NCBI RefSeq assembly: GCF_016907815.1
Contig: NZ_JAFBCQ010000001.1
Location: 2,790,001-2,854,000 of the forward strand
DNA from: Microbacterium aurum
Lineage (GTDB): Bacteria > Actinomycetota > Actinomycetes > Actinomycetales > Microbacteriaceae
Direction: 5' to 3'
Length of the DNA stretch: 64,000 bases
The translations under genes and the position numbers were made by a program. A model generated the notes under the pieces. That model was not told the origin of the DNA. It was given only the letters and a program-made list of their open reading frames with translations, and did no database searches. Of the stretch, positions 1 to 10,065 are shown piece by piece (position 1 is the first letter of the stretch; the number at the start of each line of letters is the position of its first letter).

Positions 1-1422
<1,422 letters not shown>

Positions 1423-1426
<4 letters not shown>

Positions 1427-2343
1427 CCGGCCACCACCTCTGTTCCGATTCCCTGTTCCGTGAAGATCTCCACCAGCACCGAGTGCGGCTGGCGGCCGTC
1501 GATGATCGCCGCCGTGTCGACGCCGCCGTCGACGGCGTCGAGGCACGCCTGCATCTTCGGGATCATGCCCGACTCCAGCCGCGGCAGCATGGCGCGCAGC
1601 TCGTCCGCCGTCAGGTGCGAGACGAGCGAGTCGCGGTTCGGCCAGTCCGCGTAGAGTCCCGGCACGTCGGTGAGGACGACGAGCTTCGTCGCGTCGAGCG
1701 CGATCGCGAGTGCCGCGGCCGCGGCATCCGCGTTCACGTTGAGCGAGTGCCCCGGGTTGTCGAGGTCCGGCGCGATCGAGGACACCACGGGAATGCGGCC
1801 GGCGGCCAGCTGGTCGAGCACCGGCTGCGGGTCGACGGCGACGACGTCGCCCACCGCGCCCAGGTCGTGTTCGGTGCCGTCGATGACGACGCCGCGGCGG
1901 CGGCCGTGGAACAGTCCCGCATCCTCCCCCGACAGGCCCGCCGCGAAGGGGCCGTACGCGTTGATGCGGGCGACCAGTTGCGGGTTGACCTGACCGGTCA
2001 GCACCATGCGCACGACGCTCATCGCCTCCGTCGAGGTGACCCGGTAGCCGCCCTTGAACTCGCTGGGGATCGACAGCCGGTCGAGCATCTGCGAGATCTG
2101 CGGGCCGCCGCCGTGCACGACGACGGGCTTCACCCCCACGAACCGCAGGTAGGCGATGTCCTGGGCGAAGGCGTCCTGCAGTTCCTCGGACACCATGGCG
2201 TTGCCGCCGTACTTGACGACGATGATCTGGTCGCGGAACCGCTGCAGCCACGGCAGCGACTCGATGAGCACGGCGGCCTTCTCGGCCGCCTGCTCGGGCG
2301 TCGTGTGCTGGAGGTTCTCGGGCGAGACGGCACTGTCGCTCAC
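1423..2343 (-). CDS. argB: Acetylglutamate kinase
   Basis: Phosphorylates N-acetylglutamate, normally the feedback-controlled step of the cyclic arginine pathway. The protein is about 306 residues. It contains the amino-acid kinase signature V-K-Y-G-G-N-A-M near residue 35-45, the HGGGPQI nucleotide-binding loop, and the C-terminal G-M-I-P-K-M segment typical of ArgB. The start is taken as the GTG that overlaps the argJ stop (GTGA), which gives an N-terminal extension of ~25 residues before the core fold; such an extension is usual in arginine-inhibitable hexameric ArgB. Fourth-from-last gene of argCJBDF, almost certainly translated by coupling. Confidence 0.97.
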
Positions 2344-3530
2344 GAGGAGTACGCGCTGTTCTCGTGGACGTAGTCGTGCGTCAGATCGTTCGTGTAGATC
2401 GTGGCGGATGCCGTGCCGGCCTTCAGATCGATCAGCACGCTCGTCGACCGCGGCGTCAGGTCGACCTCCTCGCGGGGGCGATCGGGCGCGCCCGCGCTGC
2501 ACAGGCGCACGCCGTTGAAGCTGACATCCACCTCGTAGGGGTCGAAGGATGCCGACGTCGTGCCGATCGCCGCGAGCACCCGTCCCCAGTTCGGGTCGTT
2601 GCCGAAGATCGCCACCTTGAAGAGGTTGTTGCGCGCGACGGAGCGCCCCACCGCGACGGCGTCCTCCTCCGTCGCCGCCCCGACCACCTGGATGTCGATG
2701 TCGTGGCTCGCGCCCTCGGCATCCGCCTGCAGCTGCACGGCGAGGTCGGTGCACACGGCGGTGAGCGCGGCGCGGAACGCCTCCGCATCGGGCGTCACGC
2801 CCGAGGCGCCGCTGACCATGAGGGTCACCTGGTCGTTCGTCGACATGCAGCCGTCCGAGTCGAGCCGGTCGAAGCTCACGCGCGTCGCGGCGCGCAGGTG
2901 CGCATCGGCGTCTGCGGCGGTGAGGACGGCGTCCGTGGTGATCACGACGAGCATCGTCGCGAGGCCCGGCGCGAGCATGCCGGCGCCCTTCGCCATGGCG
3001 CCGATCGTCCAGCCGTCGCCCTGGTGGACCGACTCCTTCGCGACGGAGTCGGTCGTCATGATCGCGCGGGCCGCGTCGCCGCCGCCGGTCGCGCTGAGGT
3101 GGGCGATCGCGTCTTCCGTGCCGGCGAGGACCTTGGCGCGAAACACCTCGTCGCCCGTGCCGATGAGACCCGTCGAGCAGACCAGGACGTCTCCTGCGCC
3201 GACGCCCAGCAGCTCCGCGGCACGCTCGGCCGTCTGGTGCGTGGTCTGGAAGCCGAAGCTGCCGGTGAAGCAGTTCGCACCGCCGGAGTTCAGCACGATC
3301 GCCTCGACCGTGCCGTCGGCAATCACCTGCTGCGACCACAGGATCGGGTTGGCCTTGGCCCGGTTGCTCGTGAAGAGGGCCGCGCCGACGGTGAGCGGGC
3401 CGCGGTTGACGACGACGGCGACATCGGCCTTGCCGGTGGACTTCAGCCCGGCGGCGACGCCGGCCGCCTCGAACCCCTGCGGGGCCGTCACTCCTGTTGC
3501 AGACGCTCCTGATGCAGACGCGGCGCTCAC
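2340..3530 (-). CDS. argJ: Bifunctional ornithine acetyltransferase / N-acetylglutamate synthase
   Basis: Recycles the acetyl group from N-acetylornithine to glutamate (cyclic pathway) and may also use acetyl-CoA. About 396 residues. The self-cleavage site is visible in the segment [15 protein letters not shown]: ArgJ precursors are cut between the Ala and Thr, making the Thr the catalytic nucleophile of the beta chain. Conserved stretches [15 protein letters not shown] and NDPNWGR are present. Start is the GTG overlapping the argC stop by 4 bp. Residues 1-15 are low-complexity Ser/Ala, so the exact start is slightly uncertain. A separate argA is not needed if this enzyme is bifunctional. Confidence 0.97.
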   Translation of the reverse strand: MSAASASGASATGVTAPQGFEAAGVAAGLKSTGKADVAVVVNRGPLTVGAALFTSNRAKANPILWSQQVIADGTVEAIVLNSGGANCFTGSFGFQTTHQTAERAAELLGVGAGDVLVCSTGLIGTGDEVFRAKVLAGTEDAIAHLSATGGGDAARAIMTTDSVAKESVHQGDGWTIGAMAKGAGMLAPGLATMLVVITTDAVLTAADADAHLRAATRVSFDRLDSDGCMSTNDQVTLMVSGASGVTPDAEAFRAALTAVCTDLAVQLQADAEGASHDIDIQVVGAATEEDAVAVGRSVARNNLFKVAIFGNDPNWGRVLAAIGTTSASFDPYEVDVSFNGVRLCSAGAPDRPREEVDLTPRSTSVLIDLKAGTASATIYTNDLTHDYVHENSAYSS

Positions 3531-4561
3531 GGGGCTACTCCGTTCACGGTCAGGCCGGTGGCCTCTGGCAGGCCGAGGGCGATGTTCATCGACTGGATGG
3601 CGGCACCCGCGGTGCCCTTGACGAGGTTGTCGACGGCGGTGACGACGACGACGCGGTTCGCGGCACGGTCGACGGCGAGGCCGATCAGCGCCGTGTTGGC
3701 GCCCAGCACGTCGGCCGTCCGCGGGAAGTGTCCCTCGGGCAGCACCTGCACGAACGGCTCGTCGGCGTAGGCCTGCTCCCAGGCATCCCGGATCTGCGCA
3801 TCGGTGACGCCGTTGGCGATCGGCGCCGTCGAGGTGGCCAGGATGCCGCGGGCCATCGGCACGAGCACCGGCGTGAACGAGATGCGGACATCGCCGGTGG
3901 CGCCGGCGGCCACGAGCGCCTGCCGGATCTCGGGGATGTGGCGATGCGTGCCGCCGACGGCGTACGGGTTCGCGGAGCCGAGGATCTCGGCGGCGAGGAG
4001 GTTGGTCTTGAGGCTCTTGCCCGCGCCGGACGGGCCGACCGCCAACACGGCGACGATGTCGGAAGAGTCGATGACGCCCGCCGCGACGCCCGGGGCGAGC
4101 GAGAGCGAGACGGTCGAGGCGTTGCAGCCCGGCGCGGCGATGCGCGTCGCACCGACAAGCGCCGCGCGACCGCCCGGCAGCTCGGGGACGCCGTACGCCC
4201 ACGGCTCGTGGAACGTGCCGCCGTAGAAGGCGTCCCAGGCGTCCGGCGAGGTCAGCCGGTGATCGGCGCCGGCGTCGATGACGAGCGGCGCGTCCTGGAG
4301 CGCGTCGGTGTACTGACCCGACTGACCGTGCGGCAGCGCGAGGAAGACGACGTCGTGCCCCGCCAGCACCTCGGGCGTCGTCGGCTGGAGCGTCAGGTGC
4401 CGCAGCGAGCGCAGATGCGGCTGGTGGGCGATGAGCGGTTCGCCCGCGCTGGAGTGGGCGGTGACGGTGCGGATCTCCACCTCGGGGTGGGCGGCGAGCA
4501 GCCGCAGGATCTCACCGCCGGCGTAGCCGGAGGCGCCGGAGACGGCGACCGAAGAGGTCAT
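3527..4561 (-). CDS. argC: N-acetyl-gamma-glutamyl-phosphate reductase
   Basis: NADPH-dependent reduction of acetylglutamyl phosphate to the semialdehyde. About 344 residues. N-terminal Rossmann motif S-G-A-S-G-Y-A-G-G at residues ~8-16; the catalytic cysteine sits in APGCNAST, where the family normally has PGC-Y-P-T, and is conserved. First structural gene of the arginine operon. The ATG at 4561 has an AAGG Shine-Dalgarno eight bases upstream. It lies about 98 nt downstream of a 23-codon Arg-rich ORF (4660-4731), so the transcript probably begins there and argC expression may be controlled by translation of that leader (inference). Confidence 0.97.
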   Translation of the reverse strand: MTSSVAVSGASGYAGGEILRLLAAHPEVEIRTVTAHSSAGEPLIAHQPHLRSLRHLTLQPTTPEVLAGHDVVFLALPHGQSGQYTDALQDAPLVIDAGADHRLTSPDAWDAFYGGTFHEPWAYGVPELPGGRAALVGATRIAAPGCNASTVSLSLAPGVAAGVIDSSDIVAVLAVGPSGAGKSLKTNLLAAEILGSANPYAVGGTHRHIPEIRQALVAAGATGDVRISFTPVLVPMARGILATSTAPIANGVTDAQIRDAWEQAYADEPFVQVLPEGHFPRTADVLGANTALIGLAVDRAANRVVVVTAVDNLVKGTAGAAIQSMNIALGLPEATGLTVNGVAP

Positions 4562-4659
4562 TGTTCAACCTTATTGTCTGGAGACGGTGGGCTCGGAAAC
4601 GGCGACACCGGCGACTCGACCCGCTTCGCACCGGGTGCGCGGGGAGATCGCGGGGTCGC
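4562..4659 (-). promoter_or_regulatory. Leader region between Arg-rich peptide and argC (candidate attenuator)
   Basis: Transcribed spacer between the stop of the small ORF and argC. On the minus strand, bases 4658-4650 can pair with 4624-4617 (CGACCC/GGGTCG plus GC/GC with one bulged C). The same left arm (GGCGAC, starting inside the stop codon) can instead pair with either of two GTCGCC copies further down, giving mutually exclusive folds. There is no U-run after the stem, so if this is attenuation it may act on ribosome access or through Rho rather than as a classic intrinsic terminator. Pairings were read by eye, with no energy calculation. Confidence 0.35.
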
Positions 4660-4731
4660 CTAGAGTCGGCGGCCGGCCAGACGTCGGCGCGCGCGCAGCA
4701 CCGTGGAGACGGCGAACGCGGGCGAAGACAT
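4660..4731 (-). CDS. 23-residue Arg-rich leader peptide, putative regulator of arg operon
   Basis: Reads ATG to TAG, 23 codons. Residues 13-22 are R-A-R-R-R-L-A-G-R-R, i.e. six arginines in ten positions, using CGC, CGA and CGT codons. The ORF is placed exactly as expected for a leaderless gene: a TAGGGT -10 ends six bases before the ATG and a TTGCGC -35 lies 18 bp further up. It sits directly upstream of argC with no other gene between. By analogy with amino-acid leader peptides (trp, his, leu attenuators) ribosome stalling at these codons when Arg-tRNA is scarce could raise argC expression; this is inference. In GC-rich DNA short Arg-rich frames also arise by chance, so comparison with relatives is needed. 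Confidence 0.5.
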   Translation of the reverse strand: MSSPAFAVSTVLRARRRLAGRRL

Positions 4732-4737
4732 GCCGTG

Positions 4738-4767
4738 ACCCTAACGCGCGTCGGCGGACTCGCGCAA
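4738..4767 (-). promoter_or_regulatory. Promoter of leader peptide / arg operon
   Basis: Minus-strand -10 TAGGGT (4743-4738) and -35 TTGCGC (4767-4762) separated by 18 bp, with transcription expected to start at or next to the ATG at 4731. This is the only good promoter before argC. I see no convincing ArgR box (paired 18-bp palindromes) near it. Confidence 0.6.
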
Positions 4768-4790
4768 ATCGCGGGGCGGATGCCGGTGGG

Positions 4791-5113
4791 TCAGGCGCCG
4801 GCGGGGCGATGGGGCGCCGGCGGCAGCGCCGCGATGAGCGCGAGTTCGTCGGCGCGGCTGAGGCCCGCCTGACGGCGGGCTCGGCGAGGGGCGCCGACTC
4901 ATCGGCATCCGCCTCGTCGTCGGCCGCATAGGCCGAGACGCTCGAGACGAACGTGATGTGGCGGGCCCACTCGGACAGCGCCGTGGCAGCGGTGTACGGC
5001 GCGTCGCGACCCCCGCGGGCGAGGCAGGTGACCGAAGCCCCGGCATCCAGCCACCGCTCGGCGATGCGCGAGCCGAGCCAGCCCGTGCCGCCGAGGAGGA
5101 GGACGTCGGTCAT
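4791..5113 (-). pseudogene. Decayed NAD-dependent epimerase/dehydratase
   Basis: The first ~35 codons are an intact Rossmann start (GGTGWLGSRIAERWLDAG) that overlaps the preceding permease stop as ATGA. The frame then jumps straight to a segment HITFVSSVSAYAADDE, which belongs to the middle of this atypical SDR family, and the natural C-terminus (LSRADELALIAAL and on to a TGA at 4791) is in another frame. Intact members are about 300 residues or more, so at least two internal stretches are deleted and one junction is out of frame. The remnant no longer encodes a functional enzyme. Its end lies just upstream of the arg leader promoter. Confidence 0.75.
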
Positions 5114-6693
5114 GTCGTCGGGAACGCCTTGATCCGCACGAGCAGGTCCGGACCGGTGCCGTCCAGCGTGCGCCCGCCGAGGTGGATGCCGAGGGCGATC
5201 GCTCCCCCGCCGACGACCAGCGCCACGGCGAGCGAGATCCAGCCGAGCACCGCCGACCCGGTGACGAGTGCTGCGATGGCGACACCGAGCGCCGGGATGC
5301 CGACGACGAAGCACGCCGCGAGCACGACGAACACCAGCAGCCCGCTGACGAACGTCTGCCCCGGCACACTCTTGAACGGGCTGTCGCCGGGGGCGGCGAC
5401 CGGCGTCACGATGAGCGCCGACGACACCGCCGTCACGGCGTAGCCCGCCAGCAGCAGGCCGAGGGCCGCGCCGAGGACGGCCGGCAGCAGGTCGACGCGA
5501 CCGGCGATCACCGTCGTGACGACGCCGACGAGCACCGTCAGCGGCACCCCGACGCAGGCAGCGCCCAACAGCCGGCCGAGCCGGTCGTCGCGGCCTCGGA
5601 TCGGGGCCGACAGCACCGAGGCGAACGCCGTGCCGTCGTAGGAGATGTCGGTGTAGCCCCCGATGCACAGGATGAAGGCGACGAACACCGCGGATCCGAT
5701 GAACATGAAGCCCTGGGTGCCGCCGGTGAAGGCGAACAGCACCGGGAAGATCGGTACGACGAGCAGCTGACGCAGGTAGCGCGGATCGCGCAGCCACCCG
5801 GTGAGCGAGCGCGCCCACGTAGCGCCGACGCCGCCGGTCGGCATGCGCCCGAACCATCCCAGCGCCCCCGGCCGCACGGTGCGGGCGGCGGTGCGGTGAC
5901 TTGTCGTCGCCGCCCGGGCGAGCGCGCGCGCCCACAACAGCCACAGCACGAGGAGGGTCGCGACCGCGATCGCGATCTTCGCGACCGCGGCGATCCCGGC
6001 GCCGTCGGCGATGTCGGCGGGGACGGCCCACGCCGCCGCGAGGGGCGTCCAGCCCAGGATGCCGGAGATCTGCATCAGCTTCGCGCCGCTCGCGCTGGCC
6101 GAGCTCAGCAGCGCGAGAGCACCGGTGACGATGGGGCCGGCGAGGATCAGCAGGACCAGCACGATCGTGCCCAGCGTCTCCCGCCCTCGCCGGTTGCCGC
6201 CGAGTCCGCTGGAGAGCGCGGTCACCAGGCGCGAGGCCACGACGCAGGTGACGACCGCGATCGCCAGACACGGCACGGCCACCACGGCGGCCACGGGCCA
6301 CCGCAGCCACAGGATCAGCGTCGACAGCGCCGCGAGGGTCGTGACGATGCCGGGGATGCCGGTCAGTCCGGTCGCGGTGAGCGCCGCCATCACCTGCCGC
6401 GCGGTCAGAGGGAAGGGGGCGAGCTTCTCGGCATCCACCGTCGTCTCGGTGCCCGCGATGAGGATGGGACCCACGACCCATCCCAGCAGCAGGGCGGCAC
6501 CGCCCAGCGTCGTCACGAGGCGGGCGACCTGGGTGCCGTCCAGCTGCGCGACGGCGACGAGCGCCGCGACGACCATGGCGAGGATCGACAGCGCCCACAC
6601 GATGCCGAAGCAGAACCCGACGAGCTGCCAGGGCCGGCGGACGAGGCTGTTGCCGAGGATCCGGTACCGGAGCTTCAGGACTGTCGCAACCAC
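5110..6693 (-). CDS. ABC-2 type exporter permease
   Basis: Integral membrane protein of about 527 residues with roughly ten or more hydrophobic helices, no signal peptide, and an Arg-rich loop near the middle (residues ~290-310). It follows, and overlaps by 19 bp, an ABC ATPase gene, so the two form a small exporter. The start chosen is GTG 6693, preceded by GAGGGG at good Shine-Dalgarno spacing; the longer open frame upstream is only a shadow of the ATPase gene. The substrate cannot be told from sequence. Its 3' end is coupled (ATGA) to the decayed epimerase gene. Confidence 0.85.
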   Translation of the reverse strand: MVATVLKLRYRILGNSLVRRPWQLVGFCFGIVWALSILAMVVAALVAVAQLDGTQVARLVTTLGGAALLLGWVVGPILIAGTETTVDAEKLAPFPLTARQVMAALTATGLTGIPGIVTTLAALSTLILWLRWPVAAVVAVPCLAIAVVTCVVASRLVTALSSGLGGNRRGRETLGTIVLVLLILAGPIVTGALALLSSASASGAKLMQISGILGWTPLAAAWAVPADIADGAGIAAVAKIAIAVATLLVLWLLWARALARAATTSHRTAARTVRPGALGWFGRMPTGGVGATWARSLTGWLRDPRYLRQLLVVPIFPVLFAFTGGTQGFMFIGSAVFVAFILCIGGYTDISYDGTAFASVLSAPIRGRDDRLGRLLGAACVGVPLTVLVGVVTTVIAGRVDLLPAVLGAALGLLLAGYAVTAVSSALIVTPVAAPGDSPFKSVPGQTFVSGLLVFVVLAACFVVGIPALGVAIAALVTGSAVLGWISLAVALVVGGGAIALGIHLGGRTLDGTGPDLLVRIKAFPTT

Positions 6694-7451
6694 TGCGGCC
6701 CCTCGCTCGTGTGGCGGCCTCCGACGAGGGAGACGAACCGATCCTGCAGGGTCTCGGCGCCGCGCACCTCGTCGACGGTTCCGGCGGCCAGCACGCGTCC
6801 GGCGGCGATGACGGCGACGTGGTCGCACATGCGCTGGACGAGGTCCATGGCGTGACTGGAGATAATGATCGTGCCGCCGGAGGCGGTGTACGAGCGCAGC
6901 ACGTCCTCGATGTTGGCCGCCGAGACCGGGTCGACCGACTCGAACGGTTCGTCGAGGACGAGCAGGCGCGGGGCGTGGACGAGCGCGCACGCCAGCGCGA
7001 TCTTCTTCGTCATGCCCGCCGAGTAGTCGGCCACGATCGTGCCGGCGGCCTCACCGAGGTCCATCAGCTCGATGAGGTCCTTCACCCGCCCGGCGATCTC
7101 AGTGCGCGGCAACGAGAACATCATCGCGGTGTACGTGATCAGCTGCTCCCCCGTCAGGCGATCGAACAGACGCACGCCGTCGGCGAGGTTGCCGATCATG
7201 GCCTTCGCCGCGACGGGGTTCGCCCACACGTCCACCCCGTGCACCCAGGCGCTGCCGGCGTCGGGGCGCAGGAGTCCCGTCGCCATCGACAAGGTCGTGG
7301 TCTTGCCGGCGCCGTTCGGCCCGACGAGCCCGAAGAACGAGCCCTGCGGTACCACGAGGTCGACGCCCGCGACGGCCGTCTTCTCACCGAAGCGTTTGAC
7401 GAGCCCGGACAGGTGCAGGGCGGGGACGGGGGTGGCGGCGGTGTCGGTCAT
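6675..7451 (-). CDS. ABC transporter ATP-binding protein (exporter type)
   Basis: 258-residue nucleotide-binding subunit partnered with the membrane protein that follows. Walker A GPNGAGKTT at residues ~40-48, a signature motif that is degenerate (Y-S-A-G-M instead of LSGGQ), Walker B LLVLDEPFESVDP and the H-loop SSHAMD. The altered signature is common in bacitracin/Na+-type (CcmA-like) exporter ATPases. A TAGGCT -10 ends eight bases before the ATG at 7451 and there is no Shine-Dalgarno, so the mRNA is nearly leaderless. Substrate unknown. Confidence 0.9.
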   Translation of the reverse strand: MTDTAATPVPALHLSGLVKRFGEKTAVAGVDLVVPQGSFFGLVGPNGAGKTTTLSMATGLLRPDAGSAWVHGVDVWANPVAAKAMIGNLADGVRLFDRLTGEQLITYTAMMFSLPRTEIAGRVKDLIELMDLGEAAGTIVADYSAGMTKKIALACALVHAPRLLVLDEPFESVDPVSAANIEDVLRSYTASGGTIIISSHAMDLVQRMCDHVAVIAAGRVLAAGTVDEVRGAETLQDRFVSLVGGRHTSEGPQWLRQS

Positions 7452-7533
7452 CCTGCCCGAGCCTAGTGAGCCTCGGCATCCGGCGCATCGGGGTGGCGGG
7501 CGCGTCCGGTCGCCGCCGCAAGGGATGCGGCTG

Positions 7534-10065
7534 TCACTCCCGGATGGTGGCGCCGTATCGCTCGGCGGCGACGGCGACGCCGGCGAGCTTGGCTTCGGTC
7601 GCTTCCGCCGCCGTCAGCGTGCGGTCGGGTGCGCGGAACCGCAGCGCGAACGTCAGGCTCTTCGTGCCCTCGGCCACGCCCTGCCCGCGGTAGTCGTCGA
7701 CGAGCCGCAGCGACTCCAGCAGGTCGCCCGCGCCCTCGACGAGTGCGGCGCGCACATCGGCGGCCACGACGTCGACGCCGACGACGAGCGACACGTCCTG
7801 CGTCGCCGCCGGGAAACCCGACAGCGAGGCGGCGGCATCCGGCGCCCCGGCGAGGGACAGGATGCCGTCGAGGTCGAGTTCGGCGACGTACACCCGTCCC
7901 GGCAGGTCGGCGTCGGCCGCGACGGCGGGCAGCAGCTCGCCCACGTAGCCGACCTCGACCCCGGCGACCGACAGGATGCCGGTGCGCCCGGGGTGAAGGG
8001 CCGCGCGCTGCCCCTGGGCGACGTCGATGCGCACGCCTGCGGCGGCGCCGATCACCTCGACGGCGGCGAGCGCGTCGGCCAGCTCCACCGGTACGGCGGG
8101 GTGCGCCGGCTGCTTGGCCTGCAGGTTGCCGGTCAGCAGCACGGCGACGTGGCGCGGCTGCGGCGGGATCGCGGCGTTCAGCGCCGCGAGGGTCTCGTCG
8201 GTCGGACGCTGCGCGAGCGGCGGAACCTCGGCGGTCCCGTAGTCCACCCCCGCCTCGGGCGTGAACACGAGGCCCGTCTCGAACAGGGCGAGGTCGGTGA
8301 ACCCTCGCGACAGGTTGCGGTGCGCGACCTGCACGAGGCCCGGCACGAGCGAGCGGCGCAGGTACGGCGCCTGACCGTCGAGGGGGTTCGCGAGCTTGAC
8401 GGCGGGCACGTGCTCCCCCGACGCCGATCCGTGGAGGTCGTTCGCGTCGGCCGTGGCGAACGGGAACGACGGGGTCTCGACGAAGCCGGCGGCAGCCAGC
8501 GCGTTCGCGACACGACGGCGGCCCTTCTGCAGCGAGGTCAGGCCGCGGCCGGACGGCGGGGTCGGGAGGATCGACGGGATGCGGTCGAGGCCGTGGATGC
8601 GCGCGACCTCCTCCGCGAGCGTCCACTTGTCGGTGAGGTCGGGGCGCCAGGACGGCGGGATGACATCCCACCCGGCATCCGCCTCTTCGACGGGCGTGAC
8701 CTCGCAGCCGATCATCTCCAGCGCGCCGGTGATCTCGGCATCCGTGTAGTCGACGCCGATGAGCGCCGGCACGAACGCTCGGGGCAGCAGGATCGAGGGC
8801 AGGAACACCTCGCCGTACAGCGCCCCGCCGAGCTCGGTATCGAGCGTCCCGCCGGCGAGGGAGACCATGAGGTCGGCGACGCGCCGCGCCGCGACGAACG
8901 GGATGAGCGGGTCGACGCCGCGCTCGAAGCGGCGCGACGCCTCGCTGGGCAGCTTGTGACGGCGGGCGCTGCGCGCGATCGTGACGGGATCGAAGTTCGC
9001 GGCCTCGATGAGCACGTCCCGGGTCGTGTCGCTCATCTCCGTGGTGCCGCCGCCCATGACGCCGGCGAGGCCGATCGGGCCGGACTCGTCGGTGATGAGC
9101 AGATCCTCGGCGCTGAGCGTGCGCTCCTTGCCGTCGAGGGTCACCAGCTTCTCGCCCTCGGTGGCCCGGCGCACCGTGATGCCGCCGGTGAGCTTGTCGA
9201 GGTCGTATCCGTGGATGGGGTTGCCGAGCTCGAGCATGACGTAGTTCGTGATGTCGATGAGGATGCCGAGGGAGCGGATGCCGGCGAGCGTGAGGCGCGC
9301 GATCATCCACGGCGGCGTGGGCCGTGACGGGTCGACGCCGCGCACGACGCGCGCGACGAACTCGCTCGCGCCGACCCGGCCGCGGATGGGCGCGACGTCA
9401 TCGACGGCGACGGGGAAGCCGGAGCCCGGCTGCACGTCCTCCCACGTGTGGGCCGCGGGGTCGCGGAAGGCGGCGCCGGTGGCGTGCGCGTACTCGCGCG
9501 CGATGCCGCGGATCGAGAGGGCGTAGCCGCGGTCCGGCGTGACATTGACGTCGACCGCGACGTCGTCGAGGCCGAGGAGGGCGATCGCGTCGGTGCCGGG
9601 CGCGGGGTCGAGACCCAGCTCGGCGAGGCGCAGGATGCCGTTGTGCTCCTCCCCCAGGCCCAGCTCGCGCGCTGAGGCGATCATGCCGTCGGAGACGTGG
9701 CCGTAGGTCTTCCGCGCCGAGATCGGGAACGGGCCGGGCAGCACGGCGCCCGGCAGCGACACCACGACCTTGTCGCCGACCAGGAAGTTGGAGGCACCGC
9801 AGACGATGCCGCGGACATCTCGACCGGTCCCTGAGCTTGTCGAAGGGCCGACGTCCACCTGGCACCAGCGGATCGTCTTGCCGTTGGACTGCGGCTCGGC
9901 CTCGAACGAGAGCACCTGGCCGACGACGACAGGGCCGGAGACATCGAAGCCGACCGTCTCCTCCTCTTCGAAGCCGACCGACACGAGTGCGGCGAAGACG
10001 TCGTCGGTCGTGGCATCGGCCGGGACGTCGACGTACTCCCGCAGCCAGGACAGAGGGACGCGCAT
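7534..10065 (-). CDS. pheT: Phenylalanyl-tRNA synthetase beta subunit
   Basis: Large subunit of the alpha2-beta2 enzyme that charges tRNA-Phe; 843 residues, normal length. Domains in order are the N-terminal B1/EMAP tRNA-binding OB fold (MRVPLSWLREYVDVP start, then WCQVDVG and VCGASNF around residues 65-105), the B3/B4 editing domain, the B5 domain, the catalytic-like core, and the C-terminal ferredoxin-fold anticodon-binding domain (FRAPDRTLTAAE). Start ATG shares one base with the pheS stop (TGATG). Residues ~73-83 (GPSTSSGTGRD) are encoded by a copy of a dispersed repeat inserted in frame in a surface loop of the OB fold. Confidence 0.98.
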   Translation of the reverse strand: MRVPLSWLREYVDVPADATTDDVFAALVSVGFEEEETVGFDVSGPVVVGQVLSFEAEPQSNGKTIRWCQVDVGPSTSSGTGRDVRGIVCGASNFLVGDKVVVSLPGAVLPGPFPISARKTYGHVSDGMIASARELGLGEEHNGILRLAELGLDPAPGTDAIALLGLDDVAVDVNVTPDRGYALSIRGIAREYAHATGAAFRDPAAHTWEDVQPGSGFPVAVDDVAPIRGRVGASEFVARVVRGVDPSRPTPPWMIARLTLAGIRSLGILIDITNYVMLELGNPIHGYDLDKLTGGITVRRATEGEKLVTLDGKERTLSAEDLLITDESGPIGLAGVMGGGTTEMSDTTRDVLIEAANFDPVTIARSARRHKLPSEASRRFERGVDPLIPFVAARRVADLMVSLAGGTLDTELGGALYGEVFLPSILLPRAFVPALIGVDYTDAEITGALEMIGCEVTPVEEADAGWDVIPPSWRPDLTDKWTLAEEVARIHGLDRIPSILPTPPSGRGLTSLQKGRRRVANALAAAGFVETPSFPFATADANDLHGSASGEHVPAVKLANPLDGQAPYLRRSLVPGLVQVAHRNLSRGFTDLALFETGLVFTPEAGVDYGTAEVPPLAQRPTDETLAALNAAIPPQPRHVAVLLTGNLQAKQPAHPAVPVELADALAAVEVIGAAAGVRIDVAQGQRAALHPGRTGILSVAGVEVGYVGELLPAVAADADLPGRVYVAELDLDGILSLAGAPDAAASLSGFPAATQDVSLVVGVDVVAADVRAALVEGAGDLLESLRLVDDYRGQGVAEGTKSLTFALRFRAPDRTLTAAEATEAKLAGVAVAAERYGATIRE
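9826..9849. repeat. Dispersed actinobacterial short repeat inside pheT
   Basis: Core CCCTGAGCTTGTCGAAGGG (9829-9847). From general knowledge, near-identical units (…CCTTCGACAAGCTCAGG…) are scattered in many copies, usually between genes, in Microbacterium and relatives. Here it is read through in frame and encodes Gly-Pro-Ser-Thr-Ser-Ser-Gly-Thr-Gly on the minus strand. No second full copy was seen in this window. Confidence 0.65.
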
